Below are positions 8,386 through 16,518 of a stretch of 18,658 bases of DNA, piece by piece. This stretch comes from Colwellia sp. (lineage in GTDB: Bacteria; Pseudomonadota; Gammaproteobacteria; Enterobacterales; Alteromonadaceae), in contig DPHE01000002.1 in NCBI GenBank assembly GCA_003521815.1, forward strand, positions 891-19,548, read 5' to 3'. Position 1 is the first letter of the stretch, and each line of letters starts with the position of its first letter. The notes beneath the pieces are model-generated. The model made no database searches. It was not told the origin of the DNA and worked only from the letters and a program-made list of their open reading frames with translations. The position numbers were made by a program, and so were the translations under genes.

Positions 8386-9222
8386 ATGAAAAATACTATT
8401 CAACGTACTCAAGGTAAATTATATAAAATTACTGTAAAAAAATTAATGATAACCACGGTTGTTGTGGCTGCTTTAGCTAGTTGTGCAGTCAATGCGACAG
8501 AAAGCACGTTACTACCAGAAACAAAATATCAGCAACAATCACAGAATGAAAATATTGGTTGGGGTACGGGTGCTGTTATTGGTGCTATTACGGCTGGACC
8601 TCTAGGCGCTATTGTTACTGGGCTCGGGGGGGTGTTTATTGCTAAGTTTATTAATGTTAACGACGATAATGATAAATTAAATAGTGCTTTAATAAGGGAG
8701 CAACAAAAGCAATTATCTAATGAGCAAGTACAAAGTCAATATCAAGCTAAATTGCAGCGTTTAGAAACGTCATACCAACAACAATTGGTGGCGCTGGAAA
8801 GCCAACAAAATCAAACAGGACAATTGCAAACAGATAACCTATTAATGAGCTTACAGTTTTCTACAGGTTCAAGTGACATAGCGCCGCACTATCAAGAGCA
8901 AGTCGCAGCACTAGCACAAATATTAAATGGCTCACCATCGATGAAAATTGATTTGTCTGGTTATACCGATTTAGCCGGAGAACAATCCCTTAATCAAACG
9001 TTATCACAAGCCAGAGTTGAGTCAGTAAGAATCTTGTTGATGGCTCAAGGAGTAAATGAACAACAAATAGCAACGTTTGCTTTTGGTGAAGACTCCCCAG
9101 TAGTGGCGAACAGTGAGCGTGAAGTTAGCTTTTATGACCGTCGTGTAGTGCTGAAACTACATACACCGTCACAATCAGAACCCTCTCAAACAATACAAAA
9201 CCAAATGGCAAATAATCAGTGA
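8386..9222 (+). CDS. pdsO: sortase-associated OmpA-like protein (PdsO-like)
   Basis: A 278-residue exported protein. An N-terminal hydrophobic segment (about 20-37) contains LASC (30-33), which fits a lipoprotein signal with C33 as the lipidated residue; cleavage after VNA is an alternative. A glycine-rich hydrophobic hairpin (about 60-88) follows, then a glutamine-rich probable coiled coil (about 98-148). The C-terminal OmpA-type peptidoglycan-binding domain (about 150-258) shows LQFSTGSSDI, SGYTDLAGEQ with D195, and DRRV with R252 in the usual ligand positions. This order matches the OmpA-like protein found with the dedicated sortase of marine proteobacteria. AAGGA 6 bases upstream supports the start. 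It is divergent from pdsRS. No sortase or substrate gene follows. Confidence 0.8.
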   Translation: MKNTIQRTQGKLYKITVKKLMITTVVVAALASCAVNATESTLLPETKYQQQSQNENIGWGTGAVIGAITAGPLGAIVTGLGGVFIAKFINVNDDNDKLNSALIREQQKQLSNEQVQSQYQAKLQRLETSYQQQLVALESQQNQTGQLQTDNLLMSLQFSTGSSDIAPHYQEQVAALAQILNGSPSMKIDLSGYTDLAGEQSLNQTLSQARVESVRILLMAQGVNEQQIATFAFGEDSPVVANSEREVSFYDRRVVLKLHTPSQSEPSQTIQNQMANNQ

Positions 9223-9270
9223 TTCCTCGTGCGATTAACTCCCAATATGATGTCATCTTTGTAGATAATA

Positions 9271-9278
9271 AAGGAGGT
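9271..9278 (+). promoter_or_regulatory. strong Shine-Dalgarno sequence without a start codon
   Basis: AAGGAGGT lies 48 bases behind the pdsO stop codon, but no ATG or TTG follows at working distance; the next bases read TTTATAAGAATTTAA. If ATA at 9283-9285 was once ATG, the frame closes after two more codons. It looks like the ribosome binding site of a lost downstream gene. Confidence 0.4.
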
Positions 9279-9339
9279 GTTTATAAGAATTTAACCTAAA
9301 TTAACTTAATATAATTAGTACAATAAAATAATAGAAGCA

Positions 9340-9933
9340 ATGTCAAGAAAGCCGCCTGAAGAGGCTGCTTTCTTATTCGCTCATTGGTAGATAAAGCGTA
9401 AAAATCCAATTAACCCGTTACTTTTCTCACCGTTGCTCGACCTTGCCAATGAAACTGGTGTACAGCGAGGCAGTTTGTACAATGCTTATCAAAATAAAAA
9501 TGTTATTTTCTTTAAAGCGTTTAGTCATTACACAGATAAATTTTTAACGCTGATTGAAAATGAGTTACAAAATTCGGATGCTAAAATAGCTTTTATCCAA
9601 CTGTGAAAAACCGTAGTAGAACGCTTATGTAGCGACAAAGAATTAAGAGGTTGTTTTAGTACACGTGCAATTATGGAGGCCTCACAAAATTGCCAAGACA
9701 TTAATTTTTGTCTTACCTGCTTTCTTGATGGCCTAGAAGTCATCATGAAAAACCGCTTAGAACGAGTGGTAAAAGATAAGCAATTTATAGGAGATGCAAA
9801 ATCAGCTGCCCGCTATTTAGTTTCATTAACCAGAGGAGTAGAAGTAATTGAGCGGGTATATAACGATAAAGCACGAATGACAGAGATCTACCAAACGGCT
9901 TTAGAATACATGCCTTTTAAAACGGGTTTATAA
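9340..9933 (+). pseudogene. TetR/AcrR family regulator, broken by two in-frame stops
   Basis: From ATG 9340 one continuous frame of 198 codons, the usual TetR length, runs to the stop at 9931-9933, but TAG (9388-9390) and TGA (9604-9606) interrupt it. The best-preserved part is the helix-turn-helix (LANETGVQRGSLYNAYQNKN, about 9442-9501). The C-terminal ligand domain then continues across the TGA: CSDKELRGCFSTRAIMEAS and so on. The region between codons 17 and 30 matches TetR helix 1-2 poorly, so further damage there is likely. An ATG at 9673 could start only the last 86 residues, without the DNA-binding part. The gene sits where the sortase and substrate of the Pds system would be expected. 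The family is probable; its former target is unknown. Confidence 0.75.
9345..9374 (+). terminator. candidate terminator of pdsO
   Basis: AAGAAAGC pairs with GCTTTCTT and GCCT with AGGC, with one C-T mismatch and a GAAG loop. A short T-rich tail (TTCTTATTC) follows. It lies 123 bases behind the pdsO stop codon. It overlaps the first codons of the decayed tetR frame, so either the hairpin is the terminator and the tetR start is elsewhere, or the pairing is partly fortuitous. Confidence 0.45.
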
Positions 9934-9994
9934 AGTGTATAAATATAAGGCTTCGTAGTATGCATAAAGCGCTTATCTTTACCATTTAGCTATG

Positions 9995-12127
9995 CTATCT
10001 TTCAATGACTCGCTTAAATGGTGGTAGAGAATCTAGTAACTGCTTGCCGTAACGCTTTGTCAATACCCGTTTATCCATCAAAGTTATTACGCCTTCATCT
10101 AACTCATTGCGAAGTAATCTGCCACAGGCTTGTACCAATTTTTTTGAGGTATCAGGAACAGATAAGGTCATAAATGGGTTGCCACCTTTAGCACTAACAT
10201 ATTCTGCTTGTGCTTGTTCTACTGGCGAGGTGGGCACTGAGAAAGGGAGTTTGGTAATAATTAAATTAGTTAAATACTTACCCGGTAAATCTAATCCTTC
10301 TGAAAAACTTTGTGTCCCAAAAATTATACTTTCTTTATTGTCATCGCAACGCTTCTTGTGGCTTTCAATAATGTGTTGGCGAGAATGCTCACCTTGTACA
10401 ACAATGTCTAGAACATGCTGTTCACGCAGCGATTTCGCTACCTTGTCCATTTGCCAATAAGACGAAAACAACACCAGACTCGCATTGCCTTGCGCTAGAT
10501 ATTTGGGTAGTTTTTCAATAAGCTCGTCAGTAAATTCTACGGCACTTGGCTCATTGGTTGTGTTGGCAACAACTAGCTGCGCGTTATTTTGATAGTCAAA
10601 AGGTGAGCCGACTTGTTGATATTGGCTGCCATCGTCATTTTTTAAACCCGCTTGAAAACGAAAGTGATCAAAAGAATTTAGTGCTAATAAGGTTGCTGAA
10701 CATAAGACTGCCCCTTCGCATTGACTCCATAGTTTATCTTCTAACGTAAAACCCACTTCAATGGGAGAAGCACAGACTAAATAATCTTGGCGAGCATTGC
10801 CTTTACTTGGGTTTTGTTTTTGTAGCCAACGCGCCATCGGGGCAGCTTTTTCACTGTCAGTTTTGGCGTACATTTTCCAAAGTGCAGTTAAATTTTCTAG
10901 CCGTTGTATCATAAAGCCCGCTTCACCTAGTAATGGTTCAGCTACGTACATTTGGGTATCACCGTCTTTAACTGCTTCCATTAAGGCACTGTAGAGTTTA
11001 TTTAAATGACTAAGGGATTTTTTACTCAGTTCATGTATATCTTCAGCCCAATTTTTCAATGTTTTTGGGATAATACCATTGTCAAAACGATAGACTTGTT
11101 CGTCGTTTTTGTTAGCTTTGAAGGAGTTGTTGTCCTGATTTTCGGAAAAATACACGCTAGCATTATTATCAATAAATGTGAGGACTTTTTGCATTTCCAT
11201 TAATAAATCTTGGCAATCATCCCCCAGCTTTAATGCCGGAGAAATAGCCCGTTGTGATTTAATGAGCTTAGACATTTTATCGCCAGTATCTCTTAGCTTA
11301 GTAAGCCAATCTATTGCGCCACGTAATGTAATATTCGCACTAGAATGATCACGAGTTACTTTGGGAAGATGATGAGCTTCATCAATAATGTAATAGGTTT
11401 CATCAGGCGAAGACAGTATTCTACCGCCGCCCAGTTCGAGATCGGCCAATAATAAACTATGATTTACCACTAATACCTGAGCCTGATCCATTGTTTCGCG
11501 TGCTTTATGAAACGGGCAATGGCTATGTTCACTTAAGCTCTTTAAACAGCTGTGTTTATCACTTTGTACTTGTGACCATATATGATGGGGTAGTTGGGTT
11601 TTCCATGAATCAATATCGCCCAACCAACTGCCATCGGTTAATGCTTTATGCATGGCATTTAACGTGCGTATATCACTGGCTTGTGGTTTTTCAGCAAAAG
11701 TGAAGCCTACTTGTGGCGAATCTGAGTTATGTGAAACGGCTTGGGTGAGTTTCTGTCGACAAACATAACGTTGTCGACCTTTTGCTAAGGCAAAATCGAA
11801 CTTAATACCGGCATGTTTCTTTAAAAAAGGTAAATCTTTGTCTACTAATTGTTCTTGTAATGCCACTGTCGCAGTAGAAATACATACTTTTTTGTCACTT
11901 GCTAAAGCCAGAGGTATCGCGCCTAAACTATAGGCTAATGATTTACCGGTGCCCGTGCCTGCTTCAATAGTAATTATTTTCCTATCTTTACTGTATTCAC
12001 CTGATAACGTTTTAGCTATTTCCGCAATTAAAAAAGTTTGCTGTTTTCGCGGATTAAAATTACTTAAGTTTTCACCGATAGTTTTATACGCTTGGCGAAT
12101 AGCTTGTTTTAACTTGTCAGTTAACAT
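9995..12127 (-). CDS. dinG: ATP-dependent DNA helicase DinG
   Basis: A 710-residue XPD-like superfamily 2 helicase of the length of E. coli DinG (716). Walker A is EAGTGTGKS (55-63), the DEAH box is at 249-252, and motif VI is QACGRLLRN near the C-terminus. It unwinds 5'-tailed duplexes, R-loops and D-loops in DNA repair. Of the four iron-sulfur cysteines known in E. coli DinG, C123, C194 and C204 have counterparts, but the third (C199 in E. coli) falls in LKSLSEHSH and is absent. The gene is divergent from polB, 112 bases apart, with a perfect LexA box 39 bases before its start codon, matching the SOS control of dinG in E. coli. No strong ribosome binding site is seen. It is convergent with the tetR remnant. 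Confidence 0.93.
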   Translation of the reverse strand: MLTDKLKQAIRQAYKTIGENLSNFNPRKQQTFLIAEIAKTLSGEYSKDRKIITIEAGTGTGKSLAYSLGAIPLALASDKKVCISTATVALQEQLVDKDLPFLKKHAGIKFDFALAKGRQRYVCRQKLTQAVSHNSDSPQVGFTFAEKPQASDIRTLNAMHKALTDGSWLGDIDSWKTQLPHHIWSQVQSDKHSCLKSLSEHSHCPFHKARETMDQAQVLVVNHSLLLADLELGGGRILSSPDETYYIIDEAHHLPKVTRDHSSANITLRGAIDWLTKLRDTGDKMSKLIKSQRAISPALKLGDDCQDLLMEMQKVLTFIDNNASVYFSENQDNNSFKANKNDEQVYRFDNGIIPKTLKNWAEDIHELSKKSLSHLNKLYSALMEAVKDGDTQMYVAEPLLGEAGFMIQRLENLTALWKMYAKTDSEKAAPMARWLQKQNPSKGNARQDYLVCASPIEVGFTLEDKLWSQCEGAVLCSATLLALNSFDHFRFQAGLKNDDGSQYQQVGSPFDYQNNAQLVVANTTNEPSAVEFTDELIEKLPKYLAQGNASLVLFSSYWQMDKVAKSLREQHVLDIVVQGEHSRQHIIESHKKRCDDNKESIIFGTQSFSEGLDLPGKYLTNLIITKLPFSVPTSPVEQAQAEYVSAKGGNPFMTLSVPDTSKKLVQACGRLLRNELDEGVITLMDKRVLTKRYGKQLLDSLPPFKRVIER

Positions 12128-12166
12128 TAACGGCAGTTTCCAAAGTTTAAAGAATAAAGTACACTG

Positions 12167-12182
12167 CTGTATATATTAACAG
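12167..12182. promoter_or_regulatory. LexA box (SOS operator) shared by dinG and polB
   Basis: CTGT-ATATATTA-ACAG fits the LexA consensus CTGT-N8-ACAG exactly, with an AT-rich centre as in E. coli. It lies between divergent dinG (start 39 bases away) and polB (start 57 bases away), both SOS genes in E. coli, where polB is also known as dinA. A possible polB -10 box (TATACA, 12196-12201) puts its -35 region inside the operator. One LexA site could therefore block both promoters. Confidence 0.85.
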
Positions 12183-12239
12183 GTTTTTGTTTTTTATACA
12201 CAAACTAGTCAATAAATTTAACTGATAGTACAAAAATAT

Positions 12240-14750
12240 ATGCCGACATTGCCGCAGCAAATTGAAAATGGTTTTCTATTAACTCGTCAAGCAAAAGACC
12301 GAGGCAATAGCTTACAAATAATATTATGGTTGAAAACAATTACAGGCCCTAAAAAGCTTATTGTTGATAATGAGTTAACTGTTTTTTTTATCGAAGAACA
12401 ACAAGCAGCTAAAGCTGAGCAGTTATTAAAACAACAGGGGATCACCCTGTTTAAACAACAATTATTAGCCTTAAAAACGTTTTCTCAAAAAACAGTACAT
12501 GGTTTCTATTTTAATACGTTAAGCCAATTTTATCGTGCGCGTGACTGTTTAAAACTAGGAAAAATAAAATGTTATGAGGATGATATACGTCCTGATGATA
12601 GGTATTTGATGGAACGGTTTATTACAGCAGATATTGATTTTATTGGTAATAGCCAGACCATAGCTAATTTTGACCGTGCTAATGTTGATTGTGTTAGTCA
12701 AGCCAAGTGCAAAGTGTCGGCTGAAAAGTCAGCTATTGTGTTGTCGATGTTATCGCTTGATATTGAATGTTCAATGTCTGGTGAGCTTTATTCAATTGGG
12801 CTTTATTCCAAAAACAATGGTGCCAATAATAAAAGTGCCAAAAATAACAGTGTCAATAATAAAAGCTTAAATCTTGATGAAAGTGAACTTAAACGGGTAT
12901 TAATGATAGGTGAGCCGCAAGCTGACGCTGACTCATATATTGTTTGGCTTAACGATGAAAAAAAGCTATTAATTGAGTTAATTAAACAAATTTCATTGAT
13001 TGATGCGGATATTTTTATTGGTTGGAATGTTATTAATTTTGATTTTCGATTATTACAAAAACGCATGGATTTACACGGAATAAAATTTACTATTGGCCGA
13101 GATGGTAGTGCACCGCGTTGGCGTAAAAATAACAATAATACCGAACAAGTATTTATTGAAATAGCTGGGCGCGTGGTACTTGATGGCATTGATTTACTGA
13201 AATCAGCAACGTATAGCTTCCCCAGTTTTTCACTCGATAATGTGGCCAATACATTGCTAGGAATTGGTAAAAAAATAGAGGATACGGTTAATAGCACACC
13301 GGAAAGTAGAATTGCTGAAATTAACCATAACTTCAATCATGATAAACCAGCATTAGCGGCTTATAACTTAGAAGATTGCCGCTTGGTTTGGTTAATATTT
13401 GAGAAAACCCAACTATTAGAGTTTGCTCAACTTAGGGCACAATTAACGGGTCTTGCTCTTGATAGAGTCGGTGGATCTGTGGCTGCTTTTACTAACTTGT
13501 ATTTACCTAAGTTACACCGAAGTGGTTATGTTGCGCCTAATATGGGTGATGGTGAGTCAGATCTTATTTCGCCGGGTGGTTATGTTATGGACTCAATTCC
13601 AGGCCTGTATGAAAATATATTAGTACTCGATTTCAAATCACTTTATCCCAGTATTATTCGCAGCTTTAAAATAGATCCTATGGGACTTATTGAGGGGATG
13701 AATGAAAAAGCAGTAGAAACTGATCAAGTAAGCGACAAATGCATATCAGGTTTTGATGGGGCTTTATTTTCAAGAAAAAAGCACTTTTTACCCGATATTA
13801 TCACCTCCCTTTGGCTAGAACGAGATAAAGCGAAACTTCAGAATAATGCCGCTTTATCACAAGCCATCAAAATTATTATGAATAGTTTTTATGGTGTATT
13901 AGGCTCAACTGGTTGTCGATTTTTTGATCCACGTTTGGCTGGCTCTATCACTAAACGTAGTCATGAAATTTTAAAAACGACTAAATCTTGGATTGAAGCT
14001 AAAGGGTATCGTGTTATTTATGGCGATACCGATTCTATTTTTGTTCATATAGGCCCTGAACCGTCGCTTGCACAAAGTAAAGTATTGGGTCATGACTTAC
14101 AAAATTTTATTAATATAAAATGGCGAGAATATTTAACTAAAGAACTTGCCTTAGATTGTCATTTGGAAATTGAATTTGAAACACATTTCACAAAATTTTT
14201 AATGCCAACTATTCGCGGACAAGATGTGGCTAAAGAACACAAAACGGGCACGAAAAAAAGGTATGTTGGTTTAAGCGAAGGAAAATTGGTATTTAAAGGG
14301 CTAGAGACTGTCAGAAGTGATTGGACACAAATAAGTAAAGTGTTCCAGCAGGAATTATTTAGGTTGATATTTAATGACTTACCGGTTGATGAGTACATCT
14401 GCACTATAGTTAATGAGATTAAGGGGGGAGAATATGACAGTCAGCTTATTTACATGAAGAAAATAAGAAGAAAACTTGACGATTACGTTAACACTCCACC
14501 GCACATAAAAGCGTGTTTAATTGCCAACAAAGCGTTAATAGATTTAGGGAATAAACCCAAATATAAAAAAGGCAGTAAAATTGAATATGTCATGACACTT
14601 AATGGTGTTATGCCAATAGAACTATCAAAAGGTAATCTTGACTACGAGCATTATATTGATAAGCAGATTAAACCCATCGCTGATGATGTATTACCTTTTA
14701 TTAGAAAGTCATTTGAAACAATAATAAGTAAGCAAATCAACTTGTTTTAA
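12240..14750 (+). CDS. polB: DNA polymerase II (family B)
   Basis: An 836-residue family B polymerase that aligns along its length with E. coli Pol II (783). The 3'-5' exonuclease has Exo I SLDIEC (D174, E176), Exo II GWNVINFDFR (261-270) and Exo III YNLEDC (375-380). The polymerase motifs are A DFKSLYPSIIR (464-474), B KIIMNSFYGVLG (544-555) and C YGDTDS (594-599, catalytic D596 and D598). The last residues KQINLF resemble the C-terminal beta-clamp-binding motif of Pol II. An asparagine-rich insertion of four five-residue repeats (191-210) follows Exo I and accounts for part of the extra length. It performs damage-tolerant synthesis and restart after SOS induction, consistent with the LexA box upstream. 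No clear ribosome binding site precedes the ATG at 12240; the N-terminus GFLLTRQ matches the family start. Confidence 0.95.
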   Translation: MPTLPQQIENGFLLTRQAKDRGNSLQIILWLKTITGPKKLIVDNELTVFFIEEQQAAKAEQLLKQQGITLFKQQLLALKTFSQKTVHGFYFNTLSQFYRARDCLKLGKIKCYEDDIRPDDRYLMERFITADIDFIGNSQTIANFDRANVDCVSQAKCKVSAEKSAIVLSMLSLDIECSMSGELYSIGLYSKNNGANNKSAKNNSVNNKSLNLDESELKRVLMIGEPQADADSYIVWLNDEKKLLIELIKQISLIDADIFIGWNVINFDFRLLQKRMDLHGIKFTIGRDGSAPRWRKNNNNTEQVFIEIAGRVVLDGIDLLKSATYSFPSFSLDNVANTLLGIGKKIEDTVNSTPESRIAEINHNFNHDKPALAAYNLEDCRLVWLIFEKTQLLEFAQLRAQLTGLALDRVGGSVAAFTNLYLPKLHRSGYVAPNMGDGESDLISPGGYVMDSIPGLYENILVLDFKSLYPSIIRSFKIDPMGLIEGMNEKAVETDQVSDKCISGFDGALFSRKKHFLPDIITSLWLERDKAKLQNNAALSQAIKIIMNSFYGVLGSTGCRFFDPRLAGSITKRSHEILKTTKSWIEAKGYRVIYGDTDSIFVHIGPEPSLAQSKVLGHDLQNFINIKWREYLTKELALDCHLEIEFETHFTKFLMPTIRGQDVAKEHKTGTKKRYVGLSEGKLVFKGLETVRSDWTQISKVFQQELFRLIFNDLPVDEYICTIVNEIKGGEYDSQLIYMKKIRRKLDDYVNTPPHIKACLIANKALIDLGNKPKYKKGSKIEYVMTLNGVMPIELSKGNLDYEHYIDKQIKPIADDVLPFIRKSFETIISKQINLF
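12810..12869 (+). repeat. polB: 15-bp tandem repeat inside polB (4 copies)
   Basis: Four in-frame units encode KNNGA, NNKSA, KNNSV and NNKSL. The nucleotide units share AATAA-type cores with AAAAGTGCC or ACAGTGTC tails, so the period is 15 bases with alternate units more alike. Copy number can change without breaking the frame. The segment lies between the Exo I strand and the next conserved block, probably as a disordered surface loop. Confidence 0.7.
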
Positions 14751-14801
14751 CAAATAGGTATTCTAGCGAGTAAAAATAAGAATATTATGATCAATACAAA
14801 C

Positions 14802-15233
14802 CTAATCCAAGCCTTCTAGTTCATCAATAATAGTTCTGGCTTGGGCAATGGTGCAGTCGCTTCGGGCAATTAACGTATTTATTGTTATCTCTTCTAATGT
14901 TGATGCGATTCTGAGTAGCTCATCATGCGATAAATGTTTATATTCATTTCTTAATGTTTTTGCCAACCAATGCCAACTAGGTTCATTTGATCCATCAACA
15001 AAATTAATGATAGTTTGTAATTGCTCAAAATTAGCTTTAAGTTGCCAGTTTCTAGAGCGACCAATACGATGAAGTTCACACCCTTGTTGTCTAATATGAG
15101 CTTTTAACACATAAGCTTTCATGGTTCTGCGTAAGAAAGAGGGCAAGGTAACTGTGTTTTTTTTTTCCACGTTGTAATCTTTGTTTATTCTAGAAAAAAG
15201 AAAAGCCAGCTTTTTTATAGCACCGACAACCAT
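14802..15233 (-). CDS. ribosome recycling factor family protein (RRF_GI-like), small
   Basis: A small basic protein. From about residue 28 on (TVTLPSFLRR, GCELHRIGRSRNWQL, then the C-terminal LIARSDCTIAQARTIIDELEGL) it resembles a short Vibrio/Alteromonadales family annotated as ribosome-recycling-factor-like (RRF_GI, PF12614). That name comes from the database; it is not the real Frr and its function is not established. The first 21 residues from the ATG at 15233 do not fit the family. GTG at 15168-15170, giving about 122 residues, is a likely alternative start. Right after that GTG lies a run of ten A bases. The gene is convergent with polB, 51 bases apart, with no clear terminator between them. 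Confidence 0.6.
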   Translation of the reverse strand: MVVGAIKKLAFLFSRINKDYNVEKKNTVTLPSFLRRTMKAYVLKAHIRQQGCELHRIGRSRNWQLKANFEQLQTIINFVDGSNEPSWHWLAKTLRNEYKHLSHDELLRIASTLEEITINTLIARSDCTIAQARTIIDELEGLD

Positions 15234-15690
15234 AATAATAAAAGTAATTTTGCCACAAAGACCTTGAGCTTACTATCGTTAACCGCCGATTTATTGAGTC
15301 AAGAAAATATTGAAATTGATCACATACTGAGTTCAACATGGAAGACATTGGGGTTAAGTACTGTTTTCTATCACGTTAAAGATCATCGAGGTAAGCACAA
15401 GTATGTTTACATAATGTACTGTGTAATAAGTACCGCTACGTTGTTAGTGTAGCAAATAGCTGTCGTGATTTTTGTACCAGTAATGATGGTATAAAACAAC
15501 CACCCTAGATTATTTAGTCACTAAGGGGGATATGACGAACTCAGGGGCCAGAAAACATAGCCAATAATAAGTAATATTAGAGGGAGTAACACCCTCGAAT
15601 AATTATCCCACAACTAGGTTCATTAGTTTTAATGGATCCTTCGTTTTATTAGAGGTATATTCTACCTATATTTCATTCAAAGAAACTCAA
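15234..15690. other. intergenic region, no convincing gene
   Basis: A 457-base gap. An open stretch on the plus strand (about 15264-15452, up to 62 codons from TTG) has no ribosome binding site and no recognised family; it could be an eroded remnant. A GAGGG/CCCTC hairpin (15580-15596) and a CCCTAG/CTAAGGG pairing near 15505-15530 are seen. A promoter for the dehydrogenase gene at 15691 probably lies in the right part. Confidence 0.45.
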
Positions 15691-16518
15691 ATGAATCAAA
15701 AGTCTATTCTTATTACTGGTTGTTCAACAGGTATCGGTTTTGACGCAGCTAAAACGCTACACGAACGTGGCTATCAAGTATTTGCTAGTGCCAGAAAGCA
15801 AGCTGATGTAGATGCATTAATCACGGAAGGTTTAAATGCACTGTTACTTGATGTTTGCTGTGAGAAATCTATTAGTAACGCTTTAGATAAAATATTAATC
15901 ACGACCGGTGGTACACTCGATTATTTTTTTAATAACGGGGCTTATGGCCAACCAGGCGCTATTGAAGATTTACCTACCGAAGTCTTACGTCAACAATTTG
16001 AAACCAACGTATTTGGTTGGCATCAGCTCACCAAGCAAGTACTTAAGGTTATGCGCAACCAAGAGCATGGCCGAATAGTACAAAATAGTTCGGTGCTAGG
16101 TTTTGTATGTATGCCGTATAGAGGTGCATATAATGCGTCTAAGTTTGCGATTGAAGGCTTAACCGATACCTTAAGATTAGAGCTTATTGGCTCTAATATT
16201 AAGGTTATTTTATTACAGCCAGGCCCTATTGATACTCAATTTCGTCCTAATGCACTTGCTGCTTTTAAACAAAATATTGATTGGAAAAATAGTGTACACG
16301 CAACAAAATATCAGAAACAAATACAGCGTTTGGCAAGTAAAGAGCCTGCAAGTGGCTTTACTTTGCCATCTAGCGCGGTAACTAGCTGTTTACTCCATGC
16401 ACTAGAAAGTAAAAAACCAAAGGCAAGATATCGAATTACTTTTCCGACTAAATTATTTGCAGTCTTGAAGCGAATTCTACCCACTTATGTTTTAGATAAA
16501 CTTTTATCTAAAGGCTAA
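15691..16518 (+). CDS. SDR family oxidoreductase (YbbO-like)
   Basis: A 275-residue short-chain dehydrogenase/reductase. The N-terminal nucleotide-binding motif TGCSTGIG is at 9-16. The usual NNAG appears as NNGAYG (81-86). The catalytic residues are a serine in QNSSVLG (133 or 134) and Y147/K151 in AYNASK. Sequence after the catalytic part (LLQPGPIDTQF) and the tail KPKARYRITFPTK...LKRILPTYVLDKLL resemble E. coli YbbO, an NADP-dependent aldehyde reductase, more than fatty-acid FabG. It is predicted to be a soluble NADP-dependent reductase; the substrate is unknown. It stands alone on the plus strand, and the ribosome binding site is weak (AAAGAAA). Confidence 0.85.
   Translation: MNQKSILITGCSTGIGFDAAKTLHERGYQVFASARKQADVDALITEGLNALLLDVCCEKSISNALDKILITTGGTLDYFFNNGAYGQPGAIEDLPTEVLRQQFETNVFGWHQLTKQVLKVMRNQEHGRIVQNSSVLGFVCMPYRGAYNASKFAIEGLTDTLRLELIGSNIKVILLQPGPIDTQFRPNALAAFKQNIDWKNSVHATKYQKQIQRLASKEPASGFTLPSSAVTSCLLHALESKKPKARYRITFPTKLFAVLKRILPTYVLDKLLSKG

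Noticed and set aside
9604..9606. In-frame TGA in the tetR frame as a possible selenocysteine codon
   Set aside because: No stem-loop of a selenocysteine element is evident behind it, TetR regulators do not use selenocysteine, and a second stop (TAG 9388) lies upstream in the same frame.
12803..13336. Minus-strand open frame of 177 codons inside polB
   Set aside because: It is antisense to the conserved exonuclease domain, and its leucine-rich end is only the mirror of the asparagine repeat.
15264..15452. Plus-strand frame of 62 codons starting at TTG
   Set aside because: No ribosome binding site, ATG or recognised family; kept only as a note in the intergenic entry.
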